Notes: generated from the letters alone by a model not told the origin. A DNA stretch of 64,000 nt from Palleniella intestinalis (GCF_013166595.1 NZ_JABKKG010000006.1:153140-217139), one strand, 5' to 3'; shown: positions 17,089 to 26,575, numbered from the stretch's first letter. Program-made: numbers and translations.

Positions 17089-20000
17089 TTAGAAGGTTAG
17101 GTTGATGCCGATGACATACTGCTTGTAGGTCGGGAAGCTGTCAGCTCCGCCGGTCTCAGGGTCAGTGTCGTTAAGGCGTGAGTCCATTGAGAAGATGAAC
17201 GGATTGTAGGTTGTGAAGTAGACGCGGCAGTTCTCTATCAATGCCTTGCGTGTCCAGCTCTTTGGCAATGTGTAGCCGAGAGTGATGTTCTTTATCTTGA
17301 TGAAAGAGCCGTCAACGACACGGAGTGAAGAGTAGACAGTGGCCTGCTTGCCTCCTGTACCCGGGCGTGGATAGAACGCTCCCTGATTGTCCTCTGTCCA
17401 ATAGTCGACGCCTGACGGCTGGTTCTTTGTCAGACTGTTGTCTGCCGTATAGTAGCCGAGCATGCTGCTCTCTATGGTCTGGCCGAAACGTCCCATGGCA
17501 TAGATTGTCAGGTCAAGGTTCTTGTAAGTAAAGGTGTTGTTCAGACCGAGAATCCAGTTAGGGTTTCTGTGACCGAGAATGCGGCGATCGTCCTCGCCAT
17601 ACTTGTGCACACCATTGTCAGAAACACCTTTAGCATCAAACTTCTCGTTTGTCTCAACCTTTATGAAGCCCGGCTCCACGCCATAAGCGTCAAGCGTAGC
17701 CTTGTCAGTGTCAGTGCCCCAGATTCCTGCATATTTGTATCCATAGACAGCCTTTATCGGTGAGCCGACGAACAGGTTCTCAGCGATGAGGTCGCCGTCA
17801 GGGAGTTCCTCTATCCTTTCTTTCTGCCATGTTCCGGTGAGAGATGTGTTCCAAGAGAAGTCCTTTGTCCTTATGTTACGGCTGTTGATAGTAAACTCAA
17901 CGCCGTGGTTGCTTGTCTTGGCAAGGTTCTGCCATACCTTCAATGGTGAGCCCCAGCCGGTGATGCCTGTAGTGCTCGGCATCTGTCGTGCGAAGAGCAG
18001 GCCACGAGTCTTTGTGCTGAACCACTCGACAGAGCCGTCGATGCGGCTGTTAAGGACAGAGAAATCCAGACCGATGTTCCAGTTGTAGGACTTCTCCCAT
18101 GTGAGGTCAGGACTTGCGTAAGTGCCTGTGTACTGGTAGAAAGGCACGATTTTGCCGTCCACTGTCACGCCGGAACTGCTGTAAGCGTAAGGCTGTGACT
18201 GTGTGCCGTAAGCGCCGATGCCGCCGGAGTTGCCTGTGATACCCCAACCGATGCGCACCTTCAGGTTGTCAAGCCAACTGCTCATGCCTCCCATGAACGC
18301 CTCGTCAGAGATGCGCCATGCCACGGCAGCTGCCGGGAAACTCTCCCATTTGTTGCCTTCGGAAAGCCATGAGACACCGTCCCAACGGTTGGAGGCTGTG
18401 AAGAGATAGCGTCCTTTGTAAGAATAGTTGAAGCGTACGGCATAAGACATCTTCTGAGTCTGTGTGTACTCAGACTTGATGTACTGTGATGTTGCAGCGT
18501 TCAGGCGGTGGAAAAGCCATTGGTCCATTGTCTGTCCGGAACCGCCGGCAGTTGTCGGCTCGCTCTGTGACTCTGACCATGATGTGATGAACGTGCCACC
18601 GATGCTATGGTCCTTTGCTATGGTCGTGTTGTATGCGAACACATTCTCCCATGTATAGCTCCAGCTGTCGTTGAACACCTTCTCGGCATGAGGCGTTCCC
18701 GCGTATGTAGGGCGGTTGGCATTACAGAGCGCCCCCCAATAGAGTCCCTGGCGAGCGTGGGATGTGGAGCCTGAAATCTGGCTTCGTATGCTCATCCCCT
18801 TGAACGGAGTAAGCTCAAGGAAACCGGTGGCATTCACGTAAGTAGTGTGGGTCTCGTTGGCATACTGGTTAGGGATGAAGTCGCCAAGCGGAGAATATTG
18901 TCCGTTGATATACTCTGAAACGATGTTTCCCTCAGCATCGTAAGCATCGCCGAGAGGGAACGCAGTGAGCGCGCGGGTGAATGTGTTCTTCACGCCACGG
19001 TCATGGTTAGAGTAAGTAAGGTTGGATGTGAAACCAACTTTTGCCCACTTGTTTATCTCCTGATCGACATTCAGGCGCAGAGCATACTTGTCGCGCTGCT
19101 CGTTGGAAAGCAGGCCCTTATCCTTGGAATAGATAGCGGAAGCATAGATTTTCGTCTTGTCTGTGCCGCCTGTTACTGACAAGCTGTATTTCTGCGTGGT
19201 AGCCTTGTTGCCAGAAACAAGGTCCACCCAATCAATCCACTTGCCTGCATTGTAAGCGTCAAGATAGTCCTGATTGCCGAACAGCGTAGCCATGTCGGCA
19301 GCATAGTTGCCGTGCTCATATTTGTAAGCCTCCTGATGATAGTTCACCCACTCATCGCCGGTCATGCTGTTCTCATAGTTTGGGGCACCGCTCCAACCAT
19401 AGTAAGCATCAAAATTGACACGCACCTTGCCTGTCTGTCCGCGCTTTGTGGTGATGATAACCACACCGTTGGCACCGGCAGAACCGTAGATAGCCGTTGA
19501 AGAGGCATCCTTCAGCACGTCAATAGTCTCGATGTCCGAAGGGTTCACCTCGGAATAGCTTCCCGGAATGCCGTCGATGATGAACAGCGGCTCGTTGCTT
19601 CCGTATATGGAGCGTGTGCCACGGAGCAGGATTTCCGGCTCATCGCCAATCTGTCCGGAACCTTTCACGATGTCCATACCGGCAACCTTTCCCTGCAAAG
19701 CCTCCATGGCATTGCTTGTAGGAGCGATGACGATGTCCTCGTTCTTTATGGATGCCACGGCACCGGTGACATCGCGCTTCTTCACCGTGCCGTAGCCGAT
19801 GACCACCACCTCGTCCATCACCTGCGAGTCGGGAGCAAGCTGCACCTTCATTCCGTTGTGCGCCTTCACGGTCTGCGTGATGTATCCCACGTAGGAGATT
19901 TCGATTGTCGCACCGTCAGAAGCGTTCACTGAGAAGTTGCCGTCAAGGTCTGTGATGGCGGCAGCCTGTGAGTTCTTCACCTTGATTGTCACTCCAATCA

Positions 20001-20172
20001 TCGGTTCGCCTGCCTCGTCGACAACAGTGCCCTTGATTGCATTCTGCCGCGCCTGCACAAAAGTGTTCACACTGCCACCGGCAAGTGCCGACAGAGGTGA
20101 CATCGTTGCTGCAAAACCGGCTACCAACATAGCTTTCATAGCTTTGTTGACAAAAGTTTTCTTCTTTTGCAT
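17089..20172 (-). CDS. SusC/RagA family TonB-linked outer-membrane transporter
   Basis: 1027 aa from ATG 20172; an ATG 42 bp upstream adds a non-signal-like leader. A signal peptide precedes a carboxypeptidase D regulatory-like domain (IKGTVVDEAGEPMIGVTIKV onward). The SusC signature DEVVVIGYGTVKKRDVTGAV follows, then the plug with RGTRSIYGSNEPLFIIDG, and a large beta barrel ending in YVIGINLTF. It imports large ligands selected by the SusD lipoprotein encoded next. No sigma/anti-sigma pair or hybrid two-component gene adjoins this pair; the DUF6377 gene and the GH36 genes are the nearest candidates for a shared system. Confidence 0.96.
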   Translation of the reverse strand: MQKKKTFVNKAMKAMLVAGFAATMSPLSALAGGSVNTFVQARQNAIKGTVVDEAGEPMIGVTIKVKNSQAAAITDLDGNFSVNASDGATIEISYVGYITQTVKAHNGMKVQLAPDSQVMDEVVVIGYGTVKKRDVTGAVASIKNEDIVIAPTSNAMEALQGKVAGMDIVKGSGQIGDEPEILLRGTRSIYGSNEPLFIIDGIPGSYSEVNPSDIETIDVLKDASSTAIYGSAGANGVVIITTKRGQTGKVRVNFDAYYGWSGAPNYENSMTGDEWVNYHQEAYKYEHGNYAADMATLFGNQDYLDAYNAGKWIDWVDLVSGNKATTQKYSLSVTGGTDKTKIYASAIYSKDKGLLSNEQRDKYALRLNVDQEINKWAKVGFTSNLTYSNHDRGVKNTFTRALTAFPLGDAYDAEGNIVSEYINGQYSPLGDFIPNQYANETHTTYVNATGFLELTPFKGMSIRSQISGSTSHARQGLYWGALCNANRPTYAGTPHAEKVFNDSWSYTWENVFAYNTTIAKDHSIGGTFITSWSESQSEPTTAGGSGQTMDQWLFHRLNAATSQYIKSEYTQTQKMSYAVRFNYSYKGRYLFTASNRWDGVSWLSEGNKWESFPAAAVAWRISDEAFMGGMSSWLDNLKVRIGWGITGNSGGIGAYGTQSQPYAYSSSGVTVDGKIVPFYQYTGTYASPDLTWEKSYNWNIGLDFSVLNSRIDGSVEWFSTKTRGLLFARQMPSTTGITGWGSPLKVWQNLAKTSNHGVEFTINSRNIRTKDFSWNTSLTGTWQKERIEELPDGDLIAENLFVGSPIKAVYGYKYAGIWGTDTDKATLDAYGVEPGFIKVETNEKFDAKGVSDNGVHKYGEDDRRILGHRNPNWILGLNNTFTYKNLDLTIYAMGRFGQTIESSMLGYYTADNSLTKNQPSGVDYWTEDNQGAFYPRPGTGGKQATVYSSLRVVDGSFIKIKNITLGYTLPKSWTRKALIENCRVYFTTYNPFIFSMDSRLNDTDPETGGADSFPTYKQYVIGINLTF

Positions 20173-20237
20173 AAATGTTAAGTTAGTTCTAATAAAAATG
20201 TGACTTGTATGCACATGTAACTAAAGATTATGTGGCG

Positions 20238-20245
20238 CAAATTTA
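20238..20245 (-). promoter_or_regulatory. -7 box for susC/susD
   Basis: Reads TAAATTTG on the minus strand, about 65 bp before ATG 20172. Confidence 0.6.
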
Positions 20246-20553
20246 GCAAAATAAATATATAATGGTAGTATCTACACTATCCAATTAACACATTTTACCC
20301 CCCCCGATAATTTTTAACAGTATTAAACACAAAGAAAGAAAAAATATATAAAAAGTGCTGTGCTATATTGAATGCTTGTATCATCTACATTTTACATGTT
20401 CCGGACACAACCACAGGCATTATCCTTCACTCTCTACTGCATTGCCCTATATTGCCGCCGGAGTCCGCCACAAGGTTTGCGGCGGTGATGTGCTGCCTTT
20501 GCAATTGTGAGTCACATCATTTTGCAAACACCGGCAAAACCACACATACGGCG

Positions 20554-20654
20554 AAAGGTCGTGAGTGACAAAATGAAAGCCTACCTTTTGCATGATGAAA
20601 GGTAACGATTGGCTTGGCAAAAGGTAACGATTCACAATGCAAAGTGTTACCTTT
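20554..20654. repeat. 22-bp phased palindromic array, locus 3
   Basis: Clear units start at 20576, 20598, 20620 and 20641 (spacing 22, 22, 21): AAAGCCTACCTTT, AAAGGTAACGATT twice, and AAAGTGTTACCTTT. A degenerate fifth unit (AAAGGTCGTGAGT) starts exactly 22 bp earlier at 20554. Unlike the other loci, this one lies between two divergent transcription units. Confidence 0.87.
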
Positions 20655-20931
20655 AGTTATGTTAACCGTATTTTAATATTCATTAAGTTTTTAGCTTACA
20701 CAAAACACAAATACACATATCATTTTGAAAGCAATAACACAAGTTTTGCTTACACATTTCCAAAAGAGGATTACAGGACTAACAATGTTGAGGCGGACAA
20801 CCTTGGACTGCCCCGAAAATAGCATCATATAATAATGTACGGTTGCACCTCCGCATGCCCGAATATCGTCTTTTTTATTGCCCTTACCACGATTTTTTTG
20901 CAATAGATAATGGAAAATACATTTTTTTTTA

Positions 20932-20939
20932 TAACTTTG
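20932..20939 (+). promoter_or_regulatory. -7 box for the riboswitch transcript
   Basis: TAACTTTG, about 78 bp before the FMN aptamer. No -33 TTTG at the usual distance. Confidence 0.6.
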
Positions 20940-21017
20940 CAGCCGGAAAAACGAAGACAAGGCAACAGGAGGATGCTCATGACTGCCAAGACTGAGTTTG
21001 CCACAACATAAAAGAAA

Positions 21018-21193
21018 AATCTTCAGGGCAGGGTGTAATTCCCGATCGGCGGTAAAGTCCGCGAGCCTGAAACGCTTCACGCAACGCCATAGGACATAAC
21101 GGAAAATGGCAATGCGGAGGGCGTGGAAGGCAGAACCGTTGAAGCGAAAGTCGCCATTACGGTACCGACAGTAAAGTCTGGATGAAAGAAGAA
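21018..21193 (+). ncRNA. FMN riboswitch (RFN element)
   Basis: The conserved RFN core is readable: 5' TCTTC-AGGGCAGGGTG (21020 onward), AATTCCC, CGGCGGTAAAGTCCGCGAGC, and the 3' block ACCGACAGTAAAGTCTGGATGAAAGAAGA ending at 21192 (split here: ACCGACAGTAAAG, then TCTGGATG, then AAAGAAGA). P1 pairs TCTTC 21020-21024 with GAAGA 21188-21192. The 3' P1 strand is only 5 nt from the ATG at 21198, so FMN binding would most simply block translation initiation. No separate terminator hairpin fits between aptamer and start codon. Confidence 0.94.
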
Positions 21194-21197
21194 AAGA

Positions 21198-23564
21198 ATG
21201 AAAAAATCTGTTTTATCGCTGGGCATTATCATGTCCACACACCTCGCCTACGCCGGTGGCGTAAGCGAGAAGGATGCCGGCAAGTCCGGCTCTGTCAGTC
21301 CGACGGAACTTTCCGACACGACAATCACACTTCAGGAGGTTTCCATCCGTGGCAATTTCTGCAACGAGAGGGAAACGCCGCTTAACCTTACAACAATCAC
21401 TCCGCAGGACATACGCCTGCACTTTACGTCTCCCAACTATGTGGAGATGCTCAACGGTGTGCCGGGAGTCTATGCCACAGCCTCCACGGGCAGCTATGGC
21501 GATGCGTCGCTTAACATGCGCGGATTCAAGCAGGACAACATCTCCATAATGCTTAACGGCATCCCTATCCAGGGACTTACCTCGGGCAGCATGTACTGGA
21601 GCAACTGGATGGGCTTGGCGGAGGCGACCTATTCCGTGCAGGTGCAGAAGGGCATGGGTGGCTCGATGCTTGCCGATTGTGCCATGGGCGGTATGGTGAA
21701 CATCATCACAAAGACCGGTAACGGTCTGCCTAACGGCTCGTTTGCCCTCTCCGTCACTGACGAGGGGCTTACGAAAGGTGTGCTGAACTACTCTACCGGG
21801 ACATTGCGTCATGGGTGGAACATCGATGCGATGGTGTCGTACACTCGCGGACATGGCTTCGTGGAGTGCTCGGATGTAAGCACTTTCTCCTATATGCTGA
21901 GTGTCAGCAAACTGCTCGGTGCTCACAACACACTCATCTTCACGGCACTCGGTTCGCCGGAGACGCACGACCAGCGCAACACGGAGCTTTCCGCTGCGGA
22001 GGTGGAAAAGTATGGGCGCGGCTACTCAAAGAACTGGGGTTGGCTCAACGGGGAGAAGTATTCCATAGGCAGAAACCATTATTTCAAGCCGTATTTCACC
22101 CTTCAGCATATCCTTGACGGTGAGCGTTTCTCCATGAAAAACTCCGTGTACGTTGCCATAGCCAACGGCGGCGGACGCTCCACCTACGGACAGAAAGGCA
22201 GCATTCCGATAATAAGCCACCAGACAACTGACGGGCATATCGACTTTGATGCCGTACAGGCGGAGAACCGTGCGTCGGCGGATGGTTCGCAGAACATCAT
22301 GCTGGACTATCTTTCGGGACACACTCAGGCGGGTGCGATAGCATCGGCGGAGTATCTTGTCACTAAGGAAATGAAGGTGCTTGGTGGCGTCCAGTACCAA
22401 TATTACGACACATGGTCGAAGATGAAGGTGCTTGACCTTCTCGGCGGAAACCATTGGTATGACACCACTTCCAAGCAAAATGTCGGTGTGGGTGACTACA
22501 CCGGAGCGCGTTACGGCAGGACCACGCACCATGCTTCGGGGTACATTCAGGGGCAGTATGCCACGGAGCGCCTGACCGCAAACATCGGTGCGTCGCTGTT
22601 CAGCGGTACATACAGCCGTCATAATGACATCACCGGCGAGCGCAGCCGTTGGGCTCACGGCTTCGGAGGAGGAGTGAGGGGCGGTGTGCTCTACCATATT
22701 CTGAAAGGGGATGCCGGCGGAAACCGTGATTTGTCGGTGTATCTTAACGGCGGTTACAACTCACGCCTGCCGTATGCCGGTGTGTATCTTGCATCAAGCG
22801 ACCTGTCTATCACCAACGACATTGTCAATGAAAAGAACCTCCTTGGCGAGCTTGGAGTGCGCGCCTCATGGCAGGGCGGTGGTGCGGAACTGTCGGGATA
22901 CATTGCTTCATGGCGTGACAAGACGCTGACAGTGAACATCACCAAGCGTGCCGACGAGGCTGCCGAGAAGTACAACATAACAGGCTTGAACGCCCTGCAC
23001 CGTGGCATTGAACTTGCCGTGCATCAGCGACTGCTGCCTTGGCTGCGTGCGAAAGCGTTCTTCTCCACAGCCTCATGGCGCTGGAAGAGTGACGGCAAGG
23101 GCGTGACTTACGACTCTTTCAGTGGAGAAACATTGAAGGAATACAAGATTTACTGCAACAATCTGCATGTCGGCGATGCACCGCAGACGCAGGCAGGTCT
23201 TACCCTTGACGGCAGGATTCCTCTGTCAGCAGCCTTGGGAAGCAAGGCGGGCGCATTGTATTTCAATGCCGGTTGGCAGCTGAATGCGCGGATGTATGCT
23301 GATTTTGAGCCATCATCACGCACAGACGAGGATGCTCCTGACGCCTACCGTCTGCCGTCCTACAGTCTTGTGGACGCCACCGTCGGCTGGGAAGGAAGCG
23401 TAAGCAAAGGTCTGCGCCTGAACCTTTTCGCTTGTTGCAGGAATCTGTTTGATGCGCATTACATTGAGCGCGGCATCGACGGAACGACACACGACCTTGA
23501 GTCGTTCCGCGGATATTGGGGCGCACCGCGACAGTTCAGCTTCGGCATGCGCCTTGCATTTTAG
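21198..23564 (+). CDS. TonB-dependent receptor under FMN riboswitch control
   Basis: 788 aa. Signal peptide about 1-20; TonB-box-like segment TITLQEVSI. The plug domain follows (YVEMLNGVPGVYATASTGSYGDASLNMRGFKQDNISIMLNGIPIQG and MGGMVNIITKTG), then a 22-strand-type barrel ending ...RQFSFGMRLAF. It is a small-ligand type receptor, without a SusC N-terminal domain. The FMN riboswitch directly upstream implies expression when flavin is scarce. The inferred substrate is riboflavin or another flavin crossing the outer membrane. No inner-membrane flavin transporter lies nearby. Function is inferred from regulation, not from residues. Confidence 0.85.
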   Translation: MKKSVLSLGIIMSTHLAYAGGVSEKDAGKSGSVSPTELSDTTITLQEVSIRGNFCNERETPLNLTTITPQDIRLHFTSPNYVEMLNGVPGVYATASTGSYGDASLNMRGFKQDNISIMLNGIPIQGLTSGSMYWSNWMGLAEATYSVQVQKGMGGSMLADCAMGGMVNIITKTGNGLPNGSFALSVTDEGLTKGVLNYSTGTLRHGWNIDAMVSYTRGHGFVECSDVSTFSYMLSVSKLLGAHNTLIFTALGSPETHDQRNTELSAAEVEKYGRGYSKNWGWLNGEKYSIGRNHYFKPYFTLQHILDGERFSMKNSVYVAIANGGGRSTYGQKGSIPIISHQTTDGHIDFDAVQAENRASADGSQNIMLDYLSGHTQAGAIASAEYLVTKEMKVLGGVQYQYYDTWSKMKVLDLLGGNHWYDTTSKQNVGVGDYTGARYGRTTHHASGYIQGQYATERLTANIGASLFSGTYSRHNDITGERSRWAHGFGGGVRGGVLYHILKGDAGGNRDLSVYLNGGYNSRLPYAGVYLASSDLSITNDIVNEKNLLGELGVRASWQGGGAELSGYIASWRDKTLTVNITKRADEAAEKYNITGLNALHRGIELAVHQRLLPWLRAKAFFSTASWRWKSDGKGVTYDSFSGETLKEYKIYCNNLHVGDAPQTQAGLTLDGRIPLSAALGSKAGALYFNAGWQLNARMYADFEPSSRTDEDAPDAYRLPSYSLVDATVGWEGSVSKGLRLNLFACCRNLFDAHYIERGIDGTTHDLESFRGYWGAPRQFSFGMRLAF

Positions 23565-23614
23565 AGTTGTTGTTTGGAGAAATATACAAAAATCGGTAAA
23601 CGGTAAAACCAAAA

Positions 23615-23643
23615 ATGCCGTGGGCTTATCAAGTCCACGGCAT
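23615..23643 (-). terminator. Terminator of the pectate lyase gene
   Basis: ATGCCGTGG (23615-23623) pairs with CCACGGCAT (23635-23643), with extra inner pairing. On the minus strand it is followed by TTTTTGGTTTT, a good intrinsic terminator for the lyase gene. On the plus strand it may also stop the receptor transcript, with a weaker tail. Confidence 0.75.
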
Positions 23644-23677
23644 TGTCATTAATGTGTTTTCTGAAATATATTAGATA

Positions 23678-26008
23678 TTATTGTGCGATATGTTTCTTTC
23701 CGCCCTTTATGTACAGCTGTCCCTTTACAGGAGAAGCAATCCTGCGTCCTGTGATGTCGTACATGCGCTCGATGTCGGAGACAACAGTCTCGATACCGTC
23801 AACGCCGGTAGAACCAGACACAGTGGCAATCTTTATTCCTTGAATGTGCAGGCTGCCTGTAGCGGTATTTGTGATGCGGACATACTTGCAAGGCTCTGCC
23901 GGAGTAACGGCAATGTCTTTTGTGCCTTTATTTCCGGTGTAATCGGAATGCTTTGTGAAAGTCGTTCCGTCGTCACTCGTGAGAATATCACCCTTCATCG
24001 AACCTGTGCGTGCAATATAGAAAGCTATGCTTTGAATGCCGTCCTTCCAATAGAAGGTCGCTGTGCCTGTACTCTTTACAAGCTGGAGTGAGCCGACTTT
24101 GTCAGAGAAGACGGTTCCGTCGCTTCCTGCAACATTGCTTGTGGTTTGGAATGACGAACCTTCATTAAGGGTGATTGTGCCGTTGTCAAGGAGTTTCCGG
24201 GTCTCAGTGGCATTGTCGGCAATGGTCCAGAAATACTCTTTGTCTGTTCCTATGACGTAATCACCGGAAGTAATTGTACCGCCGCCACCTGCCCATGAAG
24301 GGACATACTCCTCGTTTTTGTCAGGGTCGATGCCCTTGCCGTTACCGCCGTCGACAGCGAGTCCGTCGCCTGCCGGCTGTGCACCTCCGTTCTTGATTGC
24401 TGTGCCGTCAGCGAAACCGATGAGAGTAGACTGATAGTTTACTACAGCATTCTTGAGTTCGGAGATGACTCCGTAGTTCTCGTCCTCTATGGAGTTGTTG
24501 AAAGTCCACTTGAAATCACCTTGCTCGCAGCGTCCGGCGTATGCCTGTGTCGTAGTGCGTGCAGCTTCCGGTGTCTCTATCGCACTTGCCGGCACTGCCT
24601 TGCGTGCTTCCGTGTCGGCAGCATTGTTGTAGGATGAGCCTCCGGCAAGTGCTGTCGCGGTGACAGACTCGTCACGTGATTTCGCAAGTACCGCATCCCA
24701 TTTGCCGTCGGTCTGTGAGCCGTCATAATACTGAACCTTGCGTTCGCCCTTTATGAAGTTGTTGTAAGCCTTGTTCACGCCTCCCGGTTCGCCGGAGAAT
24801 GTGCCGCTGCCTTCTGCGTCAGTACCCTGCTTGGAGATTAGCATAGGATACTTGCAGTTGCGGAAATAGTTGCTTTCCACGAAAGAAGAGCCGCCGCTTG
24901 TCACGCCTACACCATACTTTGAATTGCCGTCAAAGTAGTTGTTGTAGACATGATAGAACGCAGTGCGGATGCGTGGATGGCGTGAATCGGAGTGGTCAAA
25001 CCAGTTATGATGATATGTCATCCAGCAGTCTGTTGTCTCGCTCTTCATGCCTCCGAGTGAGCATTTGCCGGAATCAAAGAAATGGTTGTATGAGACTGTA
25101 ACGTGGCTTGACTTTCCTTTGATGTCGACAGTGCCGTCGCCCTTTGCCTGGTCGGAATCGCCACCGGTGCTGCCATAGAAGAAGTCCATGTTGTGAATCC
25201 AGATGTTATGGTTGTCAGTGTCAAGGGACAAACAGTCATCCATGCAGAGCATTATGGCGAAATTGCGGAATTCCACAGAGGAAATGCTGCGACAGAGGAT
25301 GCCGAAGCCATGGATGGCAGCGTCATTGCCTATGCCTTCGAGAGTGATGTTTGCATTATAGGCACCGCTTTTGCCTTTTATCTGCAGTCCTTCCGCGCTC
25401 GAACCGAACTTGTCCATGTCCTCGCCCTTGATTGTGCCTATGATGCGGATTGCGAGAGGGCGTGTCTCCTTACCCTTCTCAAATGCGCCAATAATAGCCT
25501 GAAGTCCTGTGAAAGACACCTCTTTGTCCTGCATCACACCAAGAGTGATTGTCTTAGCGTTGTTTCCTGTGACATAAATCACGCGTGCATTGCTCTTCAG
25601 TGTGCCGTCATTGTTGTATGCGCCGACACCTTCGCTGCGGTTGTAGTGTGCGAAACCGTTGCGGTCGTGCGGCATGACATTCATTGCTGCGGTCTCCATT
25701 GCCTTGCTTTCGTCGGCTGTGCCACTGATGACAGGCACAATCTTCATGACGTATGAGCCGGCACTGAGTCCTACGGCATCGGCACGGTAGTAGCCGGGAT
25801 ATTGGCGCACAAGCTCCTTGTCGAGCTGTGTGTATGTGCCTCCTACCGGTTTTATGAACACTTGGTAGTCGGAAGCCCCGTTCACCGGCTCCCACTTTGC
25901 ATAGGCTGTCTCAAACCATCCGCTTTGCGTGATGACAGCAGCCTTTGCAGACAATGACACGATGAGTGTCAAAGCCATAATGGCAATGTGCTGCAAAAAT
26001 CTTCTCAT
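23678..26008 (-). CDS. Secreted pectate lyase, polysaccharide lyase family 1
   Basis: 776 aa. Signal peptide about 1-23, then a fibronectin-III-like region (25-112). The right-handed beta-helix pectate lyase domain spans about 135-470. The PL1 active-site block HHNWFDHSDSRHPRIR is at 333-348, with the RxPxxR motif at 343-348; calcium-binding acidic residues lie in SLDTDNHNIWIHN and the HNMDFFYGSTGGDSDQ region. The C-terminal half adds a beta-rich domain and ends in YDITGRRIASP...LYIKGGKK, a Bacteroidetes C-terminal sorting-type tail. It cleaves polygalacturonan by beta-elimination. It has its own promoter and terminator. Confidence 0.93.
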   Translation of the reverse strand: MRRFLQHIAIMALTLIVSLSAKAAVITQSGWFETAYAKWEPVNGASDYQVFIKPVGGTYTQLDKELVRQYPGYYRADAVGLSAGSYVMKIVPVISGTADESKAMETAAMNVMPHDRNGFAHYNRSEGVGAYNNDGTLKSNARVIYVTGNNAKTITLGVMQDKEVSFTGLQAIIGAFEKGKETRPLAIRIIGTIKGEDMDKFGSSAEGLQIKGKSGAYNANITLEGIGNDAAIHGFGILCRSISSVEFRNFAIMLCMDDCLSLDTDNHNIWIHNMDFFYGSTGGDSDQAKGDGTVDIKGKSSHVTVSYNHFFDSGKCSLGGMKSETTDCWMTYHHNWFDHSDSRHPRIRTAFYHVYNNYFDGNSKYGVGVTSGGSSFVESNYFRNCKYPMLISKQGTDAEGSGTFSGEPGGVNKAYNNFIKGERKVQYYDGSQTDGKWDAVLAKSRDESVTATALAGGSSYNNAADTEARKAVPASAIETPEAARTTTQAYAGRCEQGDFKWTFNNSIEDENYGVISELKNAVVNYQSTLIGFADGTAIKNGGAQPAGDGLAVDGGNGKGIDPDKNEEYVPSWAGGGGTITSGDYVIGTDKEYFWTIADNATETRKLLDNGTITLNEGSSFQTTSNVAGSDGTVFSDKVGSLQLVKSTGTATFYWKDGIQSIAFYIARTGSMKGDILTSDDGTTFTKHSDYTGNKGTKDIAVTPAEPCKYVRITNTATGSLHIQGIKIATVSGSTGVDGIETVVSDIERMYDITGRRIASPVKGQLYIKGGKKHIAQ

Positions 26009-26139
26009 TGTTGTTTGTAAATTTTTAGTTAGTGATTGTAAAATTATAGTGTGTTGTTTGACTGTTTTCCGGATATCAGCATAAAGTCATGGACGCACAT
26101 ACAAAATGCGCTGTTAACGTACACAATCGAAAGTTTTTG

Positions 26140-26147
26140 CAAAGATA
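26140..26147 (-). promoter_or_regulatory. -7 box for the pectate lyase gene
   Basis: Reads TATCTTTG on the minus strand, 131 bp before the ATG at 26008. TTTG lies 14 bp further upstream, shorter than ideal. Confidence 0.6.
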
Positions 26148-26339
26148 GGCGGTAAAATATTCAAATAAGACTTTTTGTGGAAAAATTAACTTTTTTTACA
26201 TGGAAAGCATTGTTTATGGTGTGCAGCAAACACCATAATGGACTGTATTTCTTATTAATATATATCTTATTCTGTTGGAATCATGAAAAACAAGAAATAA
26301 GGTTGCTGAAGGCATGAACACCACTTTTTCATCCATTTA

Positions 26340-26371
26340 TTTGTGTGTTTGGAGAAAAAGCATTACCTTTG
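26340..26371 (+). promoter_or_regulatory. Promoter of tRNA-Arg
   Basis: TTTG (26340-26343), 20 bp, TACCTTTG (26364-26371); the tRNA begins about 50 bp downstream. Confidence 0.8.
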
Positions 26372-26422
26372 CAAAGCAAAAGCCAATCAGTGGGCGAGAC
26401 TGCTCCTGATTGGCGAGAACGC

Positions 26423-26494
26423 GGCTTTGTAGTTCAATGGATAGAACAGCCCTCTCCTAAAGGGCAGATCTGAGTTCGATTCTCAGCGGAGCTA
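26423..26494 (+). tRNA. tRNA-Arg (anticodon CCT)
   Basis: A full cloverleaf of 72 nt. Acceptor GGCTTTG pairs with CGGAGCT using G-U pairs. The D arm is GTTC...GAAC. The anticodon stem GCCCT/AGGGC holds loop CTCCTAA (anticodon CCT, reading AGG). The T arm CTGAG-TTCGATT-CTCAG is perfect. Discriminator base A; CCA is not encoded. An intrinsic terminator follows. Confidence 0.95.
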
Positions 26495-26500
26495 CGAAAA

Positions 26501-26547
26501 GTGGCTGCCTGAATTCCTTGTTTCAGGCAGCCACTTTCTTGTTTTTT
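26501..26547 (+). terminator. Intrinsic terminator of tRNA-Arg
   Basis: GTGGCTGCCTGAA (26501-26513) pairs perfectly with TTCAGGCAGCCAC (26522-26534), then a T-rich tail. It probably also ends the rnc transcript from the other side. Confidence 0.9.
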
Positions 26548-26575
26548 CCGTTGTCATTGCAGCAAGACGGCATCA

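Larger units (their letters stand above)
20173..21017. other. Long divergent intergenic region, susC / riboswitch receptor
   Basis: About 845 bp. It contains the susC promoter, the 22-bp phased array at 20554-20654, a small GC-rich hairpin near 20450-20485, and the -7 box for the riboswitch transcript. Open frames here are short and without recognisable domains; none is called. Confidence 0.65.
26009..26422. other. Intergenic region, pectate lyase / tRNA-Arg
   Basis: 414 bp, AT-rich. It holds the lyase -7 box (26140-26147, minus) and the tRNA promoter (26340-26371, plus). Nothing else was recognised. Confidence 0.6.

Noticed and set aside
20691..21080. 129-codon open frame antisense to the riboswitch leader
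   Set aside because: Overlaps the RFN element and promoter; no family similarity seen.
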